Assembly (NCBI RefSeq): GCF_001514125.1 | Contig: NZ_KQ948550.1 | Span: forward strand, 186,001-250,000 | DNA length: 64,000 bases | Direction of reading: 5' to 3' | Source: Streptomyces longwoodensis | GTDB taxonomy: Bacteria > Actinomycetota > Actinomycetes > Streptomycetales > Streptomycetaceae | Shown here: in pieces, positions 36,788-45,776 of the stretch | Layout: each line of letters begins with the position of its first letter | Numbering within the stretch: position 1 is the first letter of the stretch | Position numbers and translations under genes: made by a program | Notes under the pieces: model-generated | Database searches by the model: none | Told to the model about the DNA's origin: nothing | The model's input: only the letters and a program-made list of their open reading frames with translations

Positions 36788-38484
36788 GACAGGGCCTCCT
36801 CGGACGCCCGGGCCGTCCAGGCGGCGAACCGCTCGCCCTCCGTGCGCTCGGCCCGGAACCGCGTCAGCACCCGCTCGATGTAGTCGGGCAGTTCGTCCGC
36901 CGTGACCTTCAGGCCGCGGACCTTGCGGCCGAAGCCGGCCTCCAGGCCGAGTGCGCCGCCGAGGTGCACCTGGTAGCCCTCGACCTGCCGGCCCTCGTCG
37001 TCCAGGACCAGCTGGCCCTTGAGACCGATGTCCGCGACCTGGATACGGGCGCAGGCGTTGGGGCAGCCGTTGAGGTTGATGGTGAGCGGCTCGTCGAAGT
37101 CCGGGAGCCGGCGCTCGAGTTCGTCGATGAGCGTGGATCCGCGCTGCTTGGTCTCGACGATGGCGAGCTTGCAGAACTCGATGCCGGTGCAGGCCATGGT
37201 GCCGCGCCGGAATGTGGACGGCCGGGCGGTGAGGTCCAGCGCCTCCAGGCCCTCGACCAGCGACTCGACCCGGTCCTGCTCGACGTCCAGGACGATCATC
37301 TTCTGCTCGACCGTGGTGCGCACCCGGCCCGAGCCGTGCGCCTCCGCCAGGTCGGCGATCTTCGTCAGCGTGGCACCGTCGACGCGGCCGACGCGCGGGG
37401 CGAACCCGACGTAGAACCGGCCGTCCTTCTGGCGGTGCACGCCGATGTGGTCGCGCCACTGCTGCACGGGCTGCTCGGGCGCGGGCCCGTCGACGAGCTT
37501 GCGCCCGCCCAGGTACTCGTCCTCCAGCACCTGCCGGAACTTCTCGGCGCCCCAGTCGGCGACCAGGAACTTCAGCCGGGCGCGGTTGCGCAGCCGGCGG
37601 TAGCCGTAGTCGCGGAAGATCGAGATGACGCCCTCGTGGACGTCCGGCACGTCCTCGATCGGCACCCAGGCGCCCAGCCGCACGCCCAGCTTGGGGTTGG
37701 TGGACAGCCCGCCGCCGACCCACACGTCGAAGCCGGGGCCGTGCTCGGGGTGCCGTACGCCCACGAACGCCACGTCGTTGATCTCGTGCACCACGTCCAG
37801 CAGCGGCGAACCCGAGATGGCCGTCTTGAACTTGCGGGGGAGGTTCGAGTACGCGGGGTTGTTCAGGACGCGGCGCTTCATCTCCTCCAGCGCGGGCGTG
37901 GCGTCGATGATCTCGTCCTCGGCGATGCCCGCCACGGGGGAGCCGATCATCACGCGCGGGGTGTCGCCGCAGGCGGTCACGGTGGACAGGCCCACGGCCT
38001 CCAGCCGCTGCCAGATCTCGGGGACGTCCTCGATGCGGATCCAGTGGTACTGGACGTTCTGCCGGTCGGTGATGTCGGCGGTCCCGCGCGCGAACTCCTG
38101 CGAGACCTCGCCGATGACGCGGAGCTGCTGCGTGGTGAGCGCTCCGGCCTCGATGCGCACCCGCAGCATGAAGTAGCGGTCGTCGAGCTCCTCCGGCTCC
38201 AGCACGGCGGTCTTGCCGCCGTCGATCCCGGGGCGGCGCTGGGTGTACAGGCCCCACCAGCGCATCCGGCCGCGCAGGTCGTTGGGGTCGATCGAGTCGA
38301 AGCCGCGCTTCGAGTAGATCGTCTCAATGCGTGTCCGCACATTGAGACCGTCGTCGTCCTTCTTGAACTGCTCGTTGCCGTTCAGCGGGGTGAAGTGACC
38401 CGCGGCCCACTGACCCTCGCCGCGGTGACGGCTCACCTTGCGGCGGGGCCCGGAGGCGGCGGGGTTCTGGGGGCTGGCGGCCAT
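36784..38484 (-). CDS. sir: Sulfite reductase (ferredoxin type, siroheme/4Fe-4S)
   Basis: A 566-residue NirA/Sir-type enzyme with two ferredoxin-like siroheme domains and the cluster-ligand pairs CTGIEFC and GCPNAC. ACGDTPR is also visible. It reduces sulfite to sulfide with six electrons from ferredoxin. In actinobacteria the closely similar NirA is called a nitrite reductase, but the cys context favours sulfite. AAGGA lies 8 nt before the chosen ATG. It is the first structural gene of the operon, behind a leader ORF and alternative stems. Confidence 0.94.
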   Translation of the reverse strand: MAASPQNPAASGPRRKVSRHRGEGQWAAGHFTPLNGNEQFKKDDDGLNVRTRIETIYSKRGFDSIDPNDLRGRMRWWGLYTQRRPGIDGGKTAVLEPEELDDRYFMLRVRIEAGALTTQQLRVIGEVSQEFARGTADITDRQNVQYHWIRIEDVPEIWQRLEAVGLSTVTACGDTPRVMIGSPVAGIAEDEIIDATPALEEMKRRVLNNPAYSNLPRKFKTAISGSPLLDVVHEINDVAFVGVRHPEHGPGFDVWVGGGLSTNPKLGVRLGAWVPIEDVPDVHEGVISIFRDYGYRRLRNRARLKFLVADWGAEKFRQVLEDEYLGGRKLVDGPAPEQPVQQWRDHIGVHRQKDGRFYVGFAPRVGRVDGATLTKIADLAEAHGSGRVRTTVEQKMIVLDVEQDRVESLVEGLEALDLTARPSTFRRGTMACTGIEFCKLAIVETKQRGSTLIDELERRLPDFDEPLTINLNGCPNACARIQVADIGLKGQLVLDDEGRQVEGYQVHLGGALGLEAGFGRKVRGLKVTADELPDYIERVLTRFRAERTEGERFAAWTARASEEALS

Positions 38485-38523
38485 GGTGAATCGTCCTTCG
38501 GGACAGGCGGAATGCGCTTCTGA

Positions 38524-38573
38524 CCTGTGCGTAGGGGCGCACGGGGGCATACGTGCGCGCCGTTGCGCACAGG
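38524..38573 (-). promoter_or_regulatory. Four-segment alternative stem region (attenuator-like)
   Basis: Read on the minus strand: segment 1 CCTGTGCGC (38573-38565), segment 2 GCGCACG (38558-38552), segment 3 CGTGCGC (38543-38537), segment 4 CGCACAGG (38531-38524). Pairings 1:2 (6 bp) plus 3:4 (5 bp) compete with 2:3 (7 bp) nested in 1:4 (8 bp). The region ends about 40 nt before the sir ATG and begins 39 nt after the leader stop. Confidence 0.6.
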
Positions 38574-38611
38574 GAGAGGGGGAACAGGAGGCGCCGGGAG
38601 GGCTGGAGACG

Positions 38612-38695
38612 TCAGCGGACCGGACAGATGGCGCTGGACATGCGGCCGAGGTCGACGTGGCGCCGACTCACCAAGGCAATTCCAGTTCCGGACAT
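38612..38695 (-). CDS. Cysteine-type leader peptide upstream of sir
   Basis: A 27-codon ORF that starts MSGTGIALV, continues SRRHVDLGRMSSAIC and ends PVR-stop. The RRHVDL...C pattern matches the 'putative leader peptides' that streptomycetes carry upstream of sulfur-metabolism genes, as I recall them. A single TGT Cys codon is fourth from the end. There is no clear ribosome site; a CACGCT box 6 nt before the ATG with TGGACT 18 bp further up suggests a leaderless transcript. It probably senses Cys-tRNA for the whole operon. Confidence 0.82.
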   Translation of the reverse strand: MSGTGIALVSRRHVDLGRMSSAICPVR

Positions 38696-38891
38696 GACGG
38701 AAGCGTGGCACGGCGAAATGGACACAGTCCAGCTTCGTCCGCCATCCGGACACACTGGTCTCGCTTTGTGAGACAGAGGTGTCCTCGATCACACGGTCCG
38801 TCGCGGGGCTTGTCCGCCCAGGTCAGACCCGGTATGGGCGGACGGGGGAGCGCGGCGCCCCGCGCGCGTGCGCGCGCCGCGCGGACGCAGG

Positions 38892-39464
38892 TCAGGCCGG
38901 GTACGCGCCGGGCCAGGGGCCCGGGGTGGCCACCTCGGCCTCCTCCTTCACCTCGGTGTCGAACAGGCGGAAGCCGCGCCGCTGGTAGTTGGCCATGGCG
39001 TGTTCGCCGTCCCTGCTGCACGTGTGCAGCCACACCCGCTTGGTCTGCGGCAGCCCCGGCCAGCGCCCCGCCAGGTCCCAGGCCCGGGCGGTGCCGTACG
39101 ACAGCAGGTGGCCGCCGATCCGCCGGCCGCGGAAGGCGGGGATCAGCCCGAAGTACTCGATCTCGACGACCCCGTCGTCCTGCGGGGCCAGCTCCACGTA
39201 CCCCGCGGGCGTGCCCCGGTCATGGGCGACCCACGTCTCCACGCCCGGCCGCTCCAGGTGCTCGCGCCACCGCGCGTACGTCCAGCCCAGCCGGTCCACC
39301 CACTGGATGTCCCCGCCCACGGACGCGTACAGGAAGCGGCTGAACTCGGGGGAGGGCACCTCGGCCCGCACGATCCGCACGTCGCCGTCGGGCGCGTCGG
39401 CCGGCAGCAGGTCGCTCGGGTCGGTCTGCTCCAGGGACCAGGTGGTCACGGGGATGTTGGTCAT
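38892..39464 (-). CDS. GNAT-family N-acetyltransferase
   Basis: A 190-residue GNAT enzyme. The acetyl-CoA pyrophosphate loop is visible as GLIPAFRGRRIGGHLLS (about 107-123), preceded by the beta-4 strand DDGVVEIEYFG and followed by HTCSRDGEHAMANYQRRGF. The acceptor is unknown. It is followed by the large sulfur-operon promoter region and transcribed in the same direction, but 200 nt separate its stop from the leader peptide. Confidence 0.92.
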   Translation of the reverse strand: MTNIPVTTWSLEQTDPSDLLPADAPDGDVRIVRAEVPSPEFSRFLYASVGGDIQWVDRLGWTYARWREHLERPGVETWVAHDRGTPAGYVELAPQDDGVVEIEYFGLIPAFRGRRIGGHLLSYGTARAWDLAGRWPGLPQTKRVWLHTCSRDGEHAMANYQRRGFRLFDTEVKEEAEVATPGPWPGAYPA

Positions 39465-39630
39465 GCCGCACAGGGAATCATCCGACCGGCGAGCCCGTCC
39501 ACCGGGGCATCGGCGCCGGTCGCGGCCTTGCGGACCGGGCCGGCCGCGCCCGGGGACGGGGCGGGTCCGTCGGCCGGCCCGCCGCCCGTGGACACCGGTC
39601 CCGCCATGCGGACCGCAGTACCCGTCCCCG

Positions 39631-40923
39631 CTACTCCGCCGCGTCGTCGAGCGCGGCCATCGGCAGGGCGAACAGCACCCGTCCCGACTGGGTCCACACC
39701 TCGCCGGTCTCCTCCCAGTACGACAGCGACGGCGTGCCCTCGCTCCAGCACCGCTGGGTGCTCTCGTCGCCGCACCGCGCGGCCCGCGCCCCGTCCGGGT
39801 CCTGGCGCCACAGCGAGCCCCGCTCGTCCCCGGAGCCGGCCGGCCGCGTCACGTACCAGGTGTCCCCGCGCGCCAGCACGCCCCGCACACCGCTCGCCCG
39901 GGTCTCGTACGCCCCCGTCGGCTCCGCGCGCCCGGTGGCGTCCGTGCTGAGCAGGCCGGCCCGCTGGGGCACCGTGCTCAGGGAGTAGCGCCACAGCCGT
40001 GCGTGCCGGCCGTCGCCGGGCAGCGTCCACTCGGCCGCGACCAGGCTGTCCGGCGTGGTGCTGCGGTCCAGGGAGAGCGCGGCGGGCCGCGGCGCGCCCG
40101 GGCCGCCGTCGAGCCGGTAGGCGGCCACGGCGGGCAGGACGTAGCGCTCCCCGTGCGCCGACCAGCCGCCGGGCACCCGGCCCACCGCCCGGCCCGCCAC
40201 GCCGGCCCGCTGGACCCGGTCGAGGTCGAAGACGTACAGCCCGGCCCGGTCCCCGTCGTCGGCGGTGACCAGCAGCCGGTTCCGGTACCAGACCATCCCG
40301 GACACGTGCGAGGCGAGCGCCCGGTAGTCCAGGCCGCCTTCCACCGGGATCGCCAGCAGCACCCAGGTGTAGGAGAGGTGGCCGGGGTCGTCCGCGTCGA
40401 CGAAGGCCACCCGGGCCAGCCGTCCGCCGCCCGTCGCGTGGTCCGGGGCGGACCAGCCGGACAGCACGACGCGGTGCGCGCCCCACCGGCCGTCACCGTC
40501 CGCGTCGCCGGAGGTGGTGACCGCGCCCGGCTGCCAGCCGTGGGTGTCGTCGGCGTTCCAGCAGTACACGCGCGTGGCCGCCGGCGCCACGGGCAGCGCC
40601 CGGCGCTCGCCGGACGCGCAGTCGGGGGCGGCGCGCAGCGTGCGGTCCGCGTCGGCCAGGACCTCGCCCACGCCCACCGGCGTGCCCATCGCGGCGGTCA
40701 GCCGGTCCAGGGACCCCGGCGGGACCGCCTCCTCGGTCAGCCGCGCCTGGCGGGCCACGGCGGACCGGGCCAGCGGCTCCAGCGCCCCGGGGTCGTCCGT
40801 GACGGTGGCCTGGGACGCGCTGATCATGGTGGCGGCCGCGGTGAGCGCGAGAGCGGTTCCGGCCAGGAACGCCCGCAGCGCCCTGCCGCGCCTGCGCCGG
40901 CGGTGTCGGCCCCGTTGCTTCAT
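39631..40923 (-). CDS. Secreted protein of unknown function, beta-propeller-like
   Basis: A 430-residue exported protein I do not recognise. The N-terminus is strongly basic (KQRGRHRRRRRGRALR), followed by a hydrophobic signal (about 17-37, ending near ISASQA). The mature part is rich in Trp/Tyr/Gly/Asp strands such as VLLAIPVEGGLDYRAL, GMVWYRNRLLVTADD and GLYVFDLDRV, repeated at about 45-60 residues, suggesting a propeller. GGGAGG lies 6 nt before the ATG. It is downstream of the GAF regulator. Confidence 0.75.
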   Translation of the reverse strand: MKQRGRHRRRRRGRALRAFLAGTALALTAAATMISASQATVTDDPGALEPLARSAVARQARLTEEAVPPGSLDRLTAAMGTPVGVGEVLADADRTLRAAPDCASGERRALPVAPAATRVYCWNADDTHGWQPGAVTTSGDADGDGRWGAHRVVLSGWSAPDHATGGGRLARVAFVDADDPGHLSYTWVLLAIPVEGGLDYRALASHVSGMVWYRNRLLVTADDGDRAGLYVFDLDRVQRAGVAGRAVGRVPGGWSAHGERYVLPAVAAYRLDGGPGAPRPAALSLDRSTTPDSLVAAEWTLPGDGRHARLWRYSLSTVPQRAGLLSTDATGRAEPTGAYETRASGVRGVLARGDTWYVTRPAGSGDERGSLWRQDPDGARAARCGDESTQRCWSEGTPSLSYWEETGEVWTQSGRVLFALPMAALDDAAE

Positions 40924-41042
40924 TCGTCCTCCCGAGGCGAGCCAACTGCGTCCGTCGATCCGTACGTTGACCGTGGAGCAGGTGGGGTGGCCCGTACCGG
41001 ATGCTACGGCAGGTGACACGTGCAGGGGAGGAAGACCCGGCA

Positions 41043-41067
41043 GATCGTGGGAAGATGCCCCACGATC
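41043..41067. terminator. Hairpin between the GAF regulator and the secreted protein
   Basis: Perfect 9-bp arms GATCGTGGG / CCCACGATC with a 7-nt loop, 40 nt after the GAF regulator stop. It could terminate that transcript or be a protein site in the promoter of the downstream gene. Confidence 0.5.
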
Positions 41068-41106
41068 ACGCGTTTTCCGGTACGGAACGGGCGTCCCGCG
41101 AGGAGT

Positions 41107-42390
41107 TCACGACCCCGTGCCCCGGCGGCCGGCCACCGCGGGCGCCGTGGAGTGCGGCAGCAGGTCCCGTGGGTCGTCGGGCAGCAGGACCTCGACCTCC
41201 GCGTCCTCGCAGAAACGATACGGCCGATGCTCCAGGAACCCCCCGAGGTACCGCCGCACTCGCGACATCTCCGCCCGCACCGTGACCGTGCGCCCCGGGT
41301 CCCCGAACACGTCCCCGGCCAGCCCGGACGCACTGCGCCCGCCCCGGTGCACCGCCAGCAGGTACAGCAACTCCGCGTGCCGAGGGCTCAGTTCGTGGCT
41401 CCACGCCCCCGCGCTGCCCGACACCGTCACCGACCAGCGGCGCGGCCGGGTCAGATCCAGCACGATGCGCGTACTGCCCGGCGGCGACGGCTCGTCCACC
41501 GCCCGCAGCAGCCAGCCCCCGTCCAGCGGCTCCAGCGTGCACAGTCCCAGCGCCGGCAGCCATCTGCGGCCCGGCGCCGTCGACTTGGGCAACGCGATCC
41601 GGTTCGTGTACGGCATCCCCGTCACGGCCGCCGTCCAGCCGTCCCGGTCCACCACCGCCGCCCGCCCGGCCAGCCGCGCCAGCACCGGCGCCGCCACCGC
41701 GCGCAGCCGCTCCAGCGCGTTAAGGTGCCGTTCGCGCAGCCGCGCCTCGGCCAGCTTCGCCACCGAGTCGACCCAGGCCAGGGTCGCCGGGTGCATCGTC
41801 TCCAGCGGCCCGCTGACGTCCACCACGCCGATCAGCCGCCCGTCGCGCGGATCGGTGATGGGCGCGCCCGCGCAGGTCCAGCTGGCGTGCGAGCGCACGA
41901 AGTGCTCCGCCGCGAACACCTGCACCGGCCGGCGCACCACCGCCGGCGTGCCCACGCCGTTGGTGCCGACCACGTCCTCGCGCCAGTCCGCGCCCAGCTC
42001 GAACCCCAGCCCGTCCGCCTTGCGCAGCACCGGCGTGCAGCCCTCCCGCCACAGCACCCGGCCGTCCTGGTCCGCGACCACCATGATGTGGTGGGCCACG
42101 TCCGCCACCGACAGCAGCCCCTCGCGCAGGACCGGCAGCACCTCCTTCAGCGGCGACTCCTCCCGCCGCCGGCGCACCTCGTCGGAGCTGAGCAGCCCCG
42201 AGCGGAAGTCGTGGTCCGGATCGACCCCGCTGCGCAGCAAGCGGTCCCAGGACTGCTCGATCACCGGGCGGGGCGCCACCCGCGCCCGCTGGCCGGCCAG
42301 CCGGGCCTCCCGCACCTCGTTGAGCACCCGTGCCGCGCGCGCGGCGTCGACGGCCGCGAGGCGCGCCACGTTCATCGGCGAGTTCGCCAC
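41107..42390 (-). CDS. GAF-domain transcriptional regulator (AcoR-like N-terminus)
   Basis: A 427-residue regulator. Residues about 10-240 match the sensory part of AcoR-type activators, including PRPVIEQSWDRLLRSGVDPD and the GAF domain with GTNGVGTPAVVRRPVQVFAAEHF. There is no sigma-54 AAA+ domain. The C-terminus (about 325-410, LSPRHAELLYLLAVHRGG...VRAEMSRVRRYLGG) looks like a winged helix. GTG was chosen since GGGAGG is 5 nt upstream. Relatives often control alcohol or aldehyde dehydrogenases; no such gene is adjacent here. Confidence 0.85.
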   Translation of the reverse strand: MANSPMNVARLAAVDAARAARVLNEVREARLAGQRARVAPRPVIEQSWDRLLRSGVDPDHDFRSGLLSSDEVRRRREESPLKEVLPVLREGLLSVADVAHHIMVVADQDGRVLWREGCTPVLRKADGLGFELGADWREDVVGTNGVGTPAVVRRPVQVFAAEHFVRSHASWTCAGAPITDPRDGRLIGVVDVSGPLETMHPATLAWVDSVAKLAEARLRERHLNALERLRAVAAPVLARLAGRAAVVDRDGWTAAVTGMPYTNRIALPKSTAPGRRWLPALGLCTLEPLDGGWLLRAVDEPSPPGSTRIVLDLTRPRRWSVTVSGSAGAWSHELSPRHAELLYLLAVHRGGRSASGLAGDVFGDPGRTVTVRAEMSRVRRYLGGFLEHRPYRFCEDAEVEVLLPDDPRDLLPHSTAPAVAGRRGTGS

Positions 42391-42546
42391 TGGGGCCTCC
42401 CGGAATGGAGCTGCGGACAAGCGAGCGGACCTCGGGATGCCGATCCGGCCACCCCGTCCTCCGGTCCCGCTCGCCGTCCCATCCTCCTCAATACTGCCGC
42501 TCCGCCGTGACGGAGGGGCACACTCCGGTCACTCGCCCCGTCCGAG

Positions 42547-42565
42547 TTGCAACCCCTTGCAACCC
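42547..42565 (+). repeat. Direct repeat upstream of the GAF regulator
   Basis: TTGCAACCC occurs twice 10 bp apart, the first overlapping the 8-bp palindrome GTTGCAAC. It lies 157 bp upstream of the GAF regulator start in the 330-bp region shared with the aidB 3' end. Confidence 0.45.
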
Positions 42566-42644
42566 TGGTGGACGTCAGCGGGACTGTTTGAAAATTGAGC
42601 TACGCCGTCCCGAGCGGCGTTCCTGGCCTCGCAGGGCCATTGCG

Positions 42645-42682
42645 GCGGGGGTGGTGCCGTGTCGGCGCAGCACCACCCCCGC
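42645..42682 (-). terminator. Terminator hairpin after aidB
   Basis: Perfect 13-bp arms GCGGGGGTGGTGC / GCACCACCCCCGC with a 12-nt loop, 39 nt downstream of the aidB stop. Confidence 0.75.
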
Positions 42683-42720
42683 TCACCTGTACGCATCCGG
42701 GAAAGCGACTGAGCGCCCGG

Positions 42721-44379
42721 TCAGGCCAGGGGCCGGGCCCGCTGCACCACCGCCGCCAGGTCCAGCGTCGCCGGCAGCGTCCCGAAGGCCGCGCCCCCGT
42801 CCCCGCCCAGCCGCGCGGCGCAGAACGCGTCCGCGACCTGCGGCGGCGCGAACCGGACGAGCAGCGACCCCTGCAGCACCAGCGCGAACCGCTCCGCGAG
42901 CCGCCGGGCCCGCGCCTCGACGCCGCTCAGGTCGGCCAGGTCCGTCAGCAGGTCCTTGATCGCCGCGTCCAGCCGGTGGTCCGCACCGCGCGCCCGCCCG
43001 ACCTCCTCCAGGAAGGCGTTCAGCGCCTGCGGCTCCCGGCGCAGCGCCCGCAGCAGGTCCAGCGCCTGCACGTTGCCCGCGCCCTCCCAGACCGAGTTCA
43101 GCGGCGACTCCCGCACCAGCCGGGGCAGGCCCGACTCCTCGACGTACCCGTTCCCGCCCAGGCACTCCGCGGCCTCCACCACCACCGGCGCACACCGCTT
43201 GGTCACCCAGTACTTCGCCGCCGGCACCGCGATCCGCAGCAGCGCCCGCTCCTGCTCGCCCCCGTCGTCACAGGCGGCCGCCAGGCGCAGCGCCAGCGTC
43301 GTCGCCGCCTCCGACTCCAGCGCGAGATCGGCCAGGACGTTGCGCATCAGCGGCTTGTCGACCAGCTTCCCGCCGAACGCCTCGCGGTGGACGCAGTGGT
43401 GCACGGCCTGGGTGACCGCCTGCCGCATCAGCCCCGCCGAGCCGAGCGCACAGTCCAGCCGGGTCGCCGCGACCATGTCGATGATGGTGCGCACCCCGCG
43501 CCCCTCCTCGCCGACCCGGCGCGCCCACGTCCCGTCGAACTCGACCTCCGCCGAGGCGTTGGACCGGTTGCCCAGCTTGTCCTTCAGCCGCTGGATCCGG
43601 AACGGGTTGCGCGTGCCGTCCTCCAGCACCCGCGGCACCAGGAAGCAGGTCAGCGCGTCCTCCCGGGCCGCGCCGGCCGCGTCCGCCGCCCGCGCCAGCA
43701 CCAGGAAGCCGTCCGACATCGGCGCCGAGCAGAACCACTTGTGGCCGGTCAGCTCGTACGTCCCGTCCTCGGCGAGCGGCCGCGCCACCGTGGCGTTGAC
43801 CCGGACGTCGCTGCCGCCCTGCTTCTCCGTCATGCCCATCCCGAACAGCGCGCCCGCCTTGAGCCGGGCCGGGCGCAGCTCGCGCTCGTAGAGCGTGGAC
43901 GTCAGCCGCGGCTCCCACTCGGCCGCCAGGGCGGGGTCGGTGCGCAGCGCGGGCACCGCCGCGTGGGTCATCGACAGCGGGCAGCAGGTGCCGGCGTCGA
44001 CCTGCGTCCACACCAGGAACGCGGCCGCCCGCCGCACGTGCCCGCCCGGCCGCCCCCAGGCCGCCGTCAGCCCCGCGCCGACGCCCTTGCCGAGCAGCCG
44101 GTGCCAGGCGGGGTGGAAGTCGACCTCGTCGACGCGGTGACCGTAGCGGTCGTGGGTGCGCAGCCGGGGCGGGTTCTGGTCGGCCTGCTCGGCCCACTCG
44201 TGCAGTTGCGCGGACCCGGCGGCGCGGCCCAGGGCCGACAACTCCGCGCGCGCCTCGTCGAGCAGCGCCGGGTCGAGATGTCGTTCGACCGCTTCCACCA
44301 GGGCGCGGTCGCCGCCGTAGACGTCGTGGCCGACGAGGGGAGGGGGCTGGTTGGTCACGGTGTGCGTGCTGCCTGCCAT
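42721..44379 (-). CDS. aidB: AidB-like acyl-CoA dehydrogenase homologue
   Basis: A 552-residue flavoprotein similar to E. coli AidB along its length: THTVTNQPPPL at the start, FHPAWHRLLGKG, IGMTEKQGGSDV-type segment (GMGMTEKQGGSDVRVN), LKDKLGNRSNASAEVEF and NSVWEGAGNVQALDLLRAL with the conserved Glu. AidB is linked to alkylation stress and binds DNA through its C-terminal domain. TACGTT ends 6 nt before the ATG, predicting a leaderless transcript. Confidence 0.92.
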   Translation of the reverse strand: MAGSTHTVTNQPPPLVGHDVYGGDRALVEAVERHLDPALLDEARAELSALGRAAGSAQLHEWAEQADQNPPRLRTHDRYGHRVDEVDFHPAWHRLLGKGVGAGLTAAWGRPGGHVRRAAAFLVWTQVDAGTCCPLSMTHAAVPALRTDPALAAEWEPRLTSTLYERELRPARLKAGALFGMGMTEKQGGSDVRVNATVARPLAEDGTYELTGHKWFCSAPMSDGFLVLARAADAAGAAREDALTCFLVPRVLEDGTRNPFRIQRLKDKLGNRSNASAEVEFDGTWARRVGEEGRGVRTIIDMVAATRLDCALGSAGLMRQAVTQAVHHCVHREAFGGKLVDKPLMRNVLADLALESEAATTLALRLAAACDDGGEQERALLRIAVPAAKYWVTKRCAPVVVEAAECLGGNGYVEESGLPRLVRESPLNSVWEGAGNVQALDLLRALRREPQALNAFLEEVGRARGADHRLDAAIKDLLTDLADLSGVEARARRLAERFALVLQGSLLVRFAPPQVADAFCAARLGGDGGAAFGTLPATLDLAAVVQRARPLA

Positions 44380-44385
44380 ACCGCG

Positions 44386-44391
44386 AACGTA
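44386..44391 (-). promoter_or_regulatory. -10 box of aidB
   Basis: TACGTT on the minus strand, 6 nt before the aidB ATG. No clear -35 was seen. Confidence 0.45.
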
Positions 44392-44533
44392 CCCCCGGGT
44401 ACGCCGGACATGGCCGCCCCGACACAGCCGCGGCCCGGGCCGGGTCCCGCCGCCCCGCGCGCCCCGCGCCCGGCTCGCCCCCTGTGGGGGCGGCCCGATC
44501 GGGCCGGGGATGAGCGGAGCCTCGTACGGCGGA

Positions 44534-44539
44534 TACCTT
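44534..44539 (+). promoter_or_regulatory. -10 box of the BrkB-family gene
   Basis: TACCTT, 6 nt before the GTG start. Together with the aidB box it makes a divergent leaderless pair about 160 bp apart. Confidence 0.45.
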
Positions 44540-44545
44540 TAGGGC

Positions 44546-45730
44546 GTGCAGCCAGCAAGTCAGTCATCCGAGCAACCCGAGGGCCCCGCTGGGCGTCTCC
44601 ACCGGGCGCGTGCGCTCTACCGGAACGTCTCCAAGCGCCGCACCGCCTGGCTGCTGCTGAAGGACACCGTCAACTCCTGCATCGAGTACCGCATCCTGGG
44701 CCTCGCCGCCGAGGCCGCGTTCTTCTCGCTGCTGTCCGTGCCGCCCCTGCTGCTCAGCCTGATCGGCCTGCTCGGCTACGTCGACGACTGGACCGGCACC
44801 GACACCATCACCAGCCTCGAGACCAACATCCTCGACGCCTCGCGCACCGTCCTGTCCGACAAGGGCGTCCACCAGATCGCCCAGCCGATCCTCGACGACG
44901 TGATGAAGGGCGGCCGGCCCGACGTCATCTCCATCGGCTTCCTGTTCGCCCTGTGGTCCGGCTCGCGCGCCGTCAACGTCTTCATCGACACCATCACCGT
45001 GATGTACGGCCTCGACGGCGTGCGCGGCATCGTCAAGACCCGGCTCATGGCGTTCGCCCTGTTCACCGTCGCGCTGCTGATCGGCTCGGTCGCCCTGCCG
45101 CTGATGGTCGCCGGACCCGACGCCGTGGTCCGCATCCTGCCCTGGTCCACGACCGTCGTGCAGGTCCTGTACTGGCCCGTCGTCATCGTGCTGTCCATCG
45201 TCTTCCTGACGACGCTCTACCACGTGTCCGTCCCCGTGCGGTCCCCCTGGATAGAGGACGTGCCCGGCGCCCTCGTCGCCCTCGCCATGTGGGTCCTCGG
45301 CAGCTTCCTGCTGCGCCTGTACCTGCAGAGCACCATCGAGGGCGCCACGATCTACGGCTCCCTCGCCGCCGCCGTCGCCGTTCTGCTGTGGATCGGTGTG
45401 TCGGCGTTCGCCGTGCTGGTCGGCGCCGCCGTGAACGCCGCCATCGACCGCGTCTGGCCGGCCGCCGCCACCGCCGCGGCCCGCGCCGCCAACGAACGCC
45501 TGCGCCAGGAGGAGGCCGCCGAGTACGTCGCCCGGCTCGCCGCCGCCCACGCCCACGAGGACCCCGACGACCCGGACATGCCCTCCGAGTTCCCCGAACG
45601 CTGGTCCCGCTTCCTGCCCCCCGAGGACGTCACCGGCCGCCTGCGCACCCACGCACGGGCCACCCCGAAGCACCCGCACCACCACCAGCACCAGCACCAC
45701 GGGGAGGAGCCCCCCGCTCCGGGGAAGTGA
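44546..45730 (+). CDS. YihY/BrkB-family integral membrane protein
   Basis: A 394-residue protein with about six transmembrane helices between residues 45 and 300 and the family motifs RILGLAAEAAFFSLLSVPPLLL, ALWSGSRAVNVFIDTI and TIYGSLAAAVAVLLWIGVSAF. The cytoplasmic tail is Ala/Glu-rich and ends in a His cluster (HPHHHQHQHHG). Family function is uncertain; the old 'ribonuclease BN' label came from a misassignment. It starts at GTG and appears leaderless. Confidence 0.9.
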   Translation: MQPASQSSEQPEGPAGRLHRARALYRNVSKRRTAWLLLKDTVNSCIEYRILGLAAEAAFFSLLSVPPLLLSLIGLLGYVDDWTGTDTITSLETNILDASRTVLSDKGVHQIAQPILDDVMKGGRPDVISIGFLFALWSGSRAVNVFIDTITVMYGLDGVRGIVKTRLMAFALFTVALLIGSVALPLMVAGPDAVVRILPWSTTVVQVLYWPVVIVLSIVFLTTLYHVSVPVRSPWIEDVPGALVALAMWVLGSFLLRLYLQSTIEGATIYGSLAAAVAVLLWIGVSAFAVLVGAAVNAAIDRVWPAAATAAARAANERLRQEEAAEYVARLAAAHAHEDPDDPDMPSEFPERWSRFLPPEDVTGRLRTHARATPKHPHHHQHQHHGEEPPAPGK

Positions 45731-45776
45731 CCCCTGTGCGGGCCGGGTGCGCGTCTGCCACGGTCGGCGTATGCGC

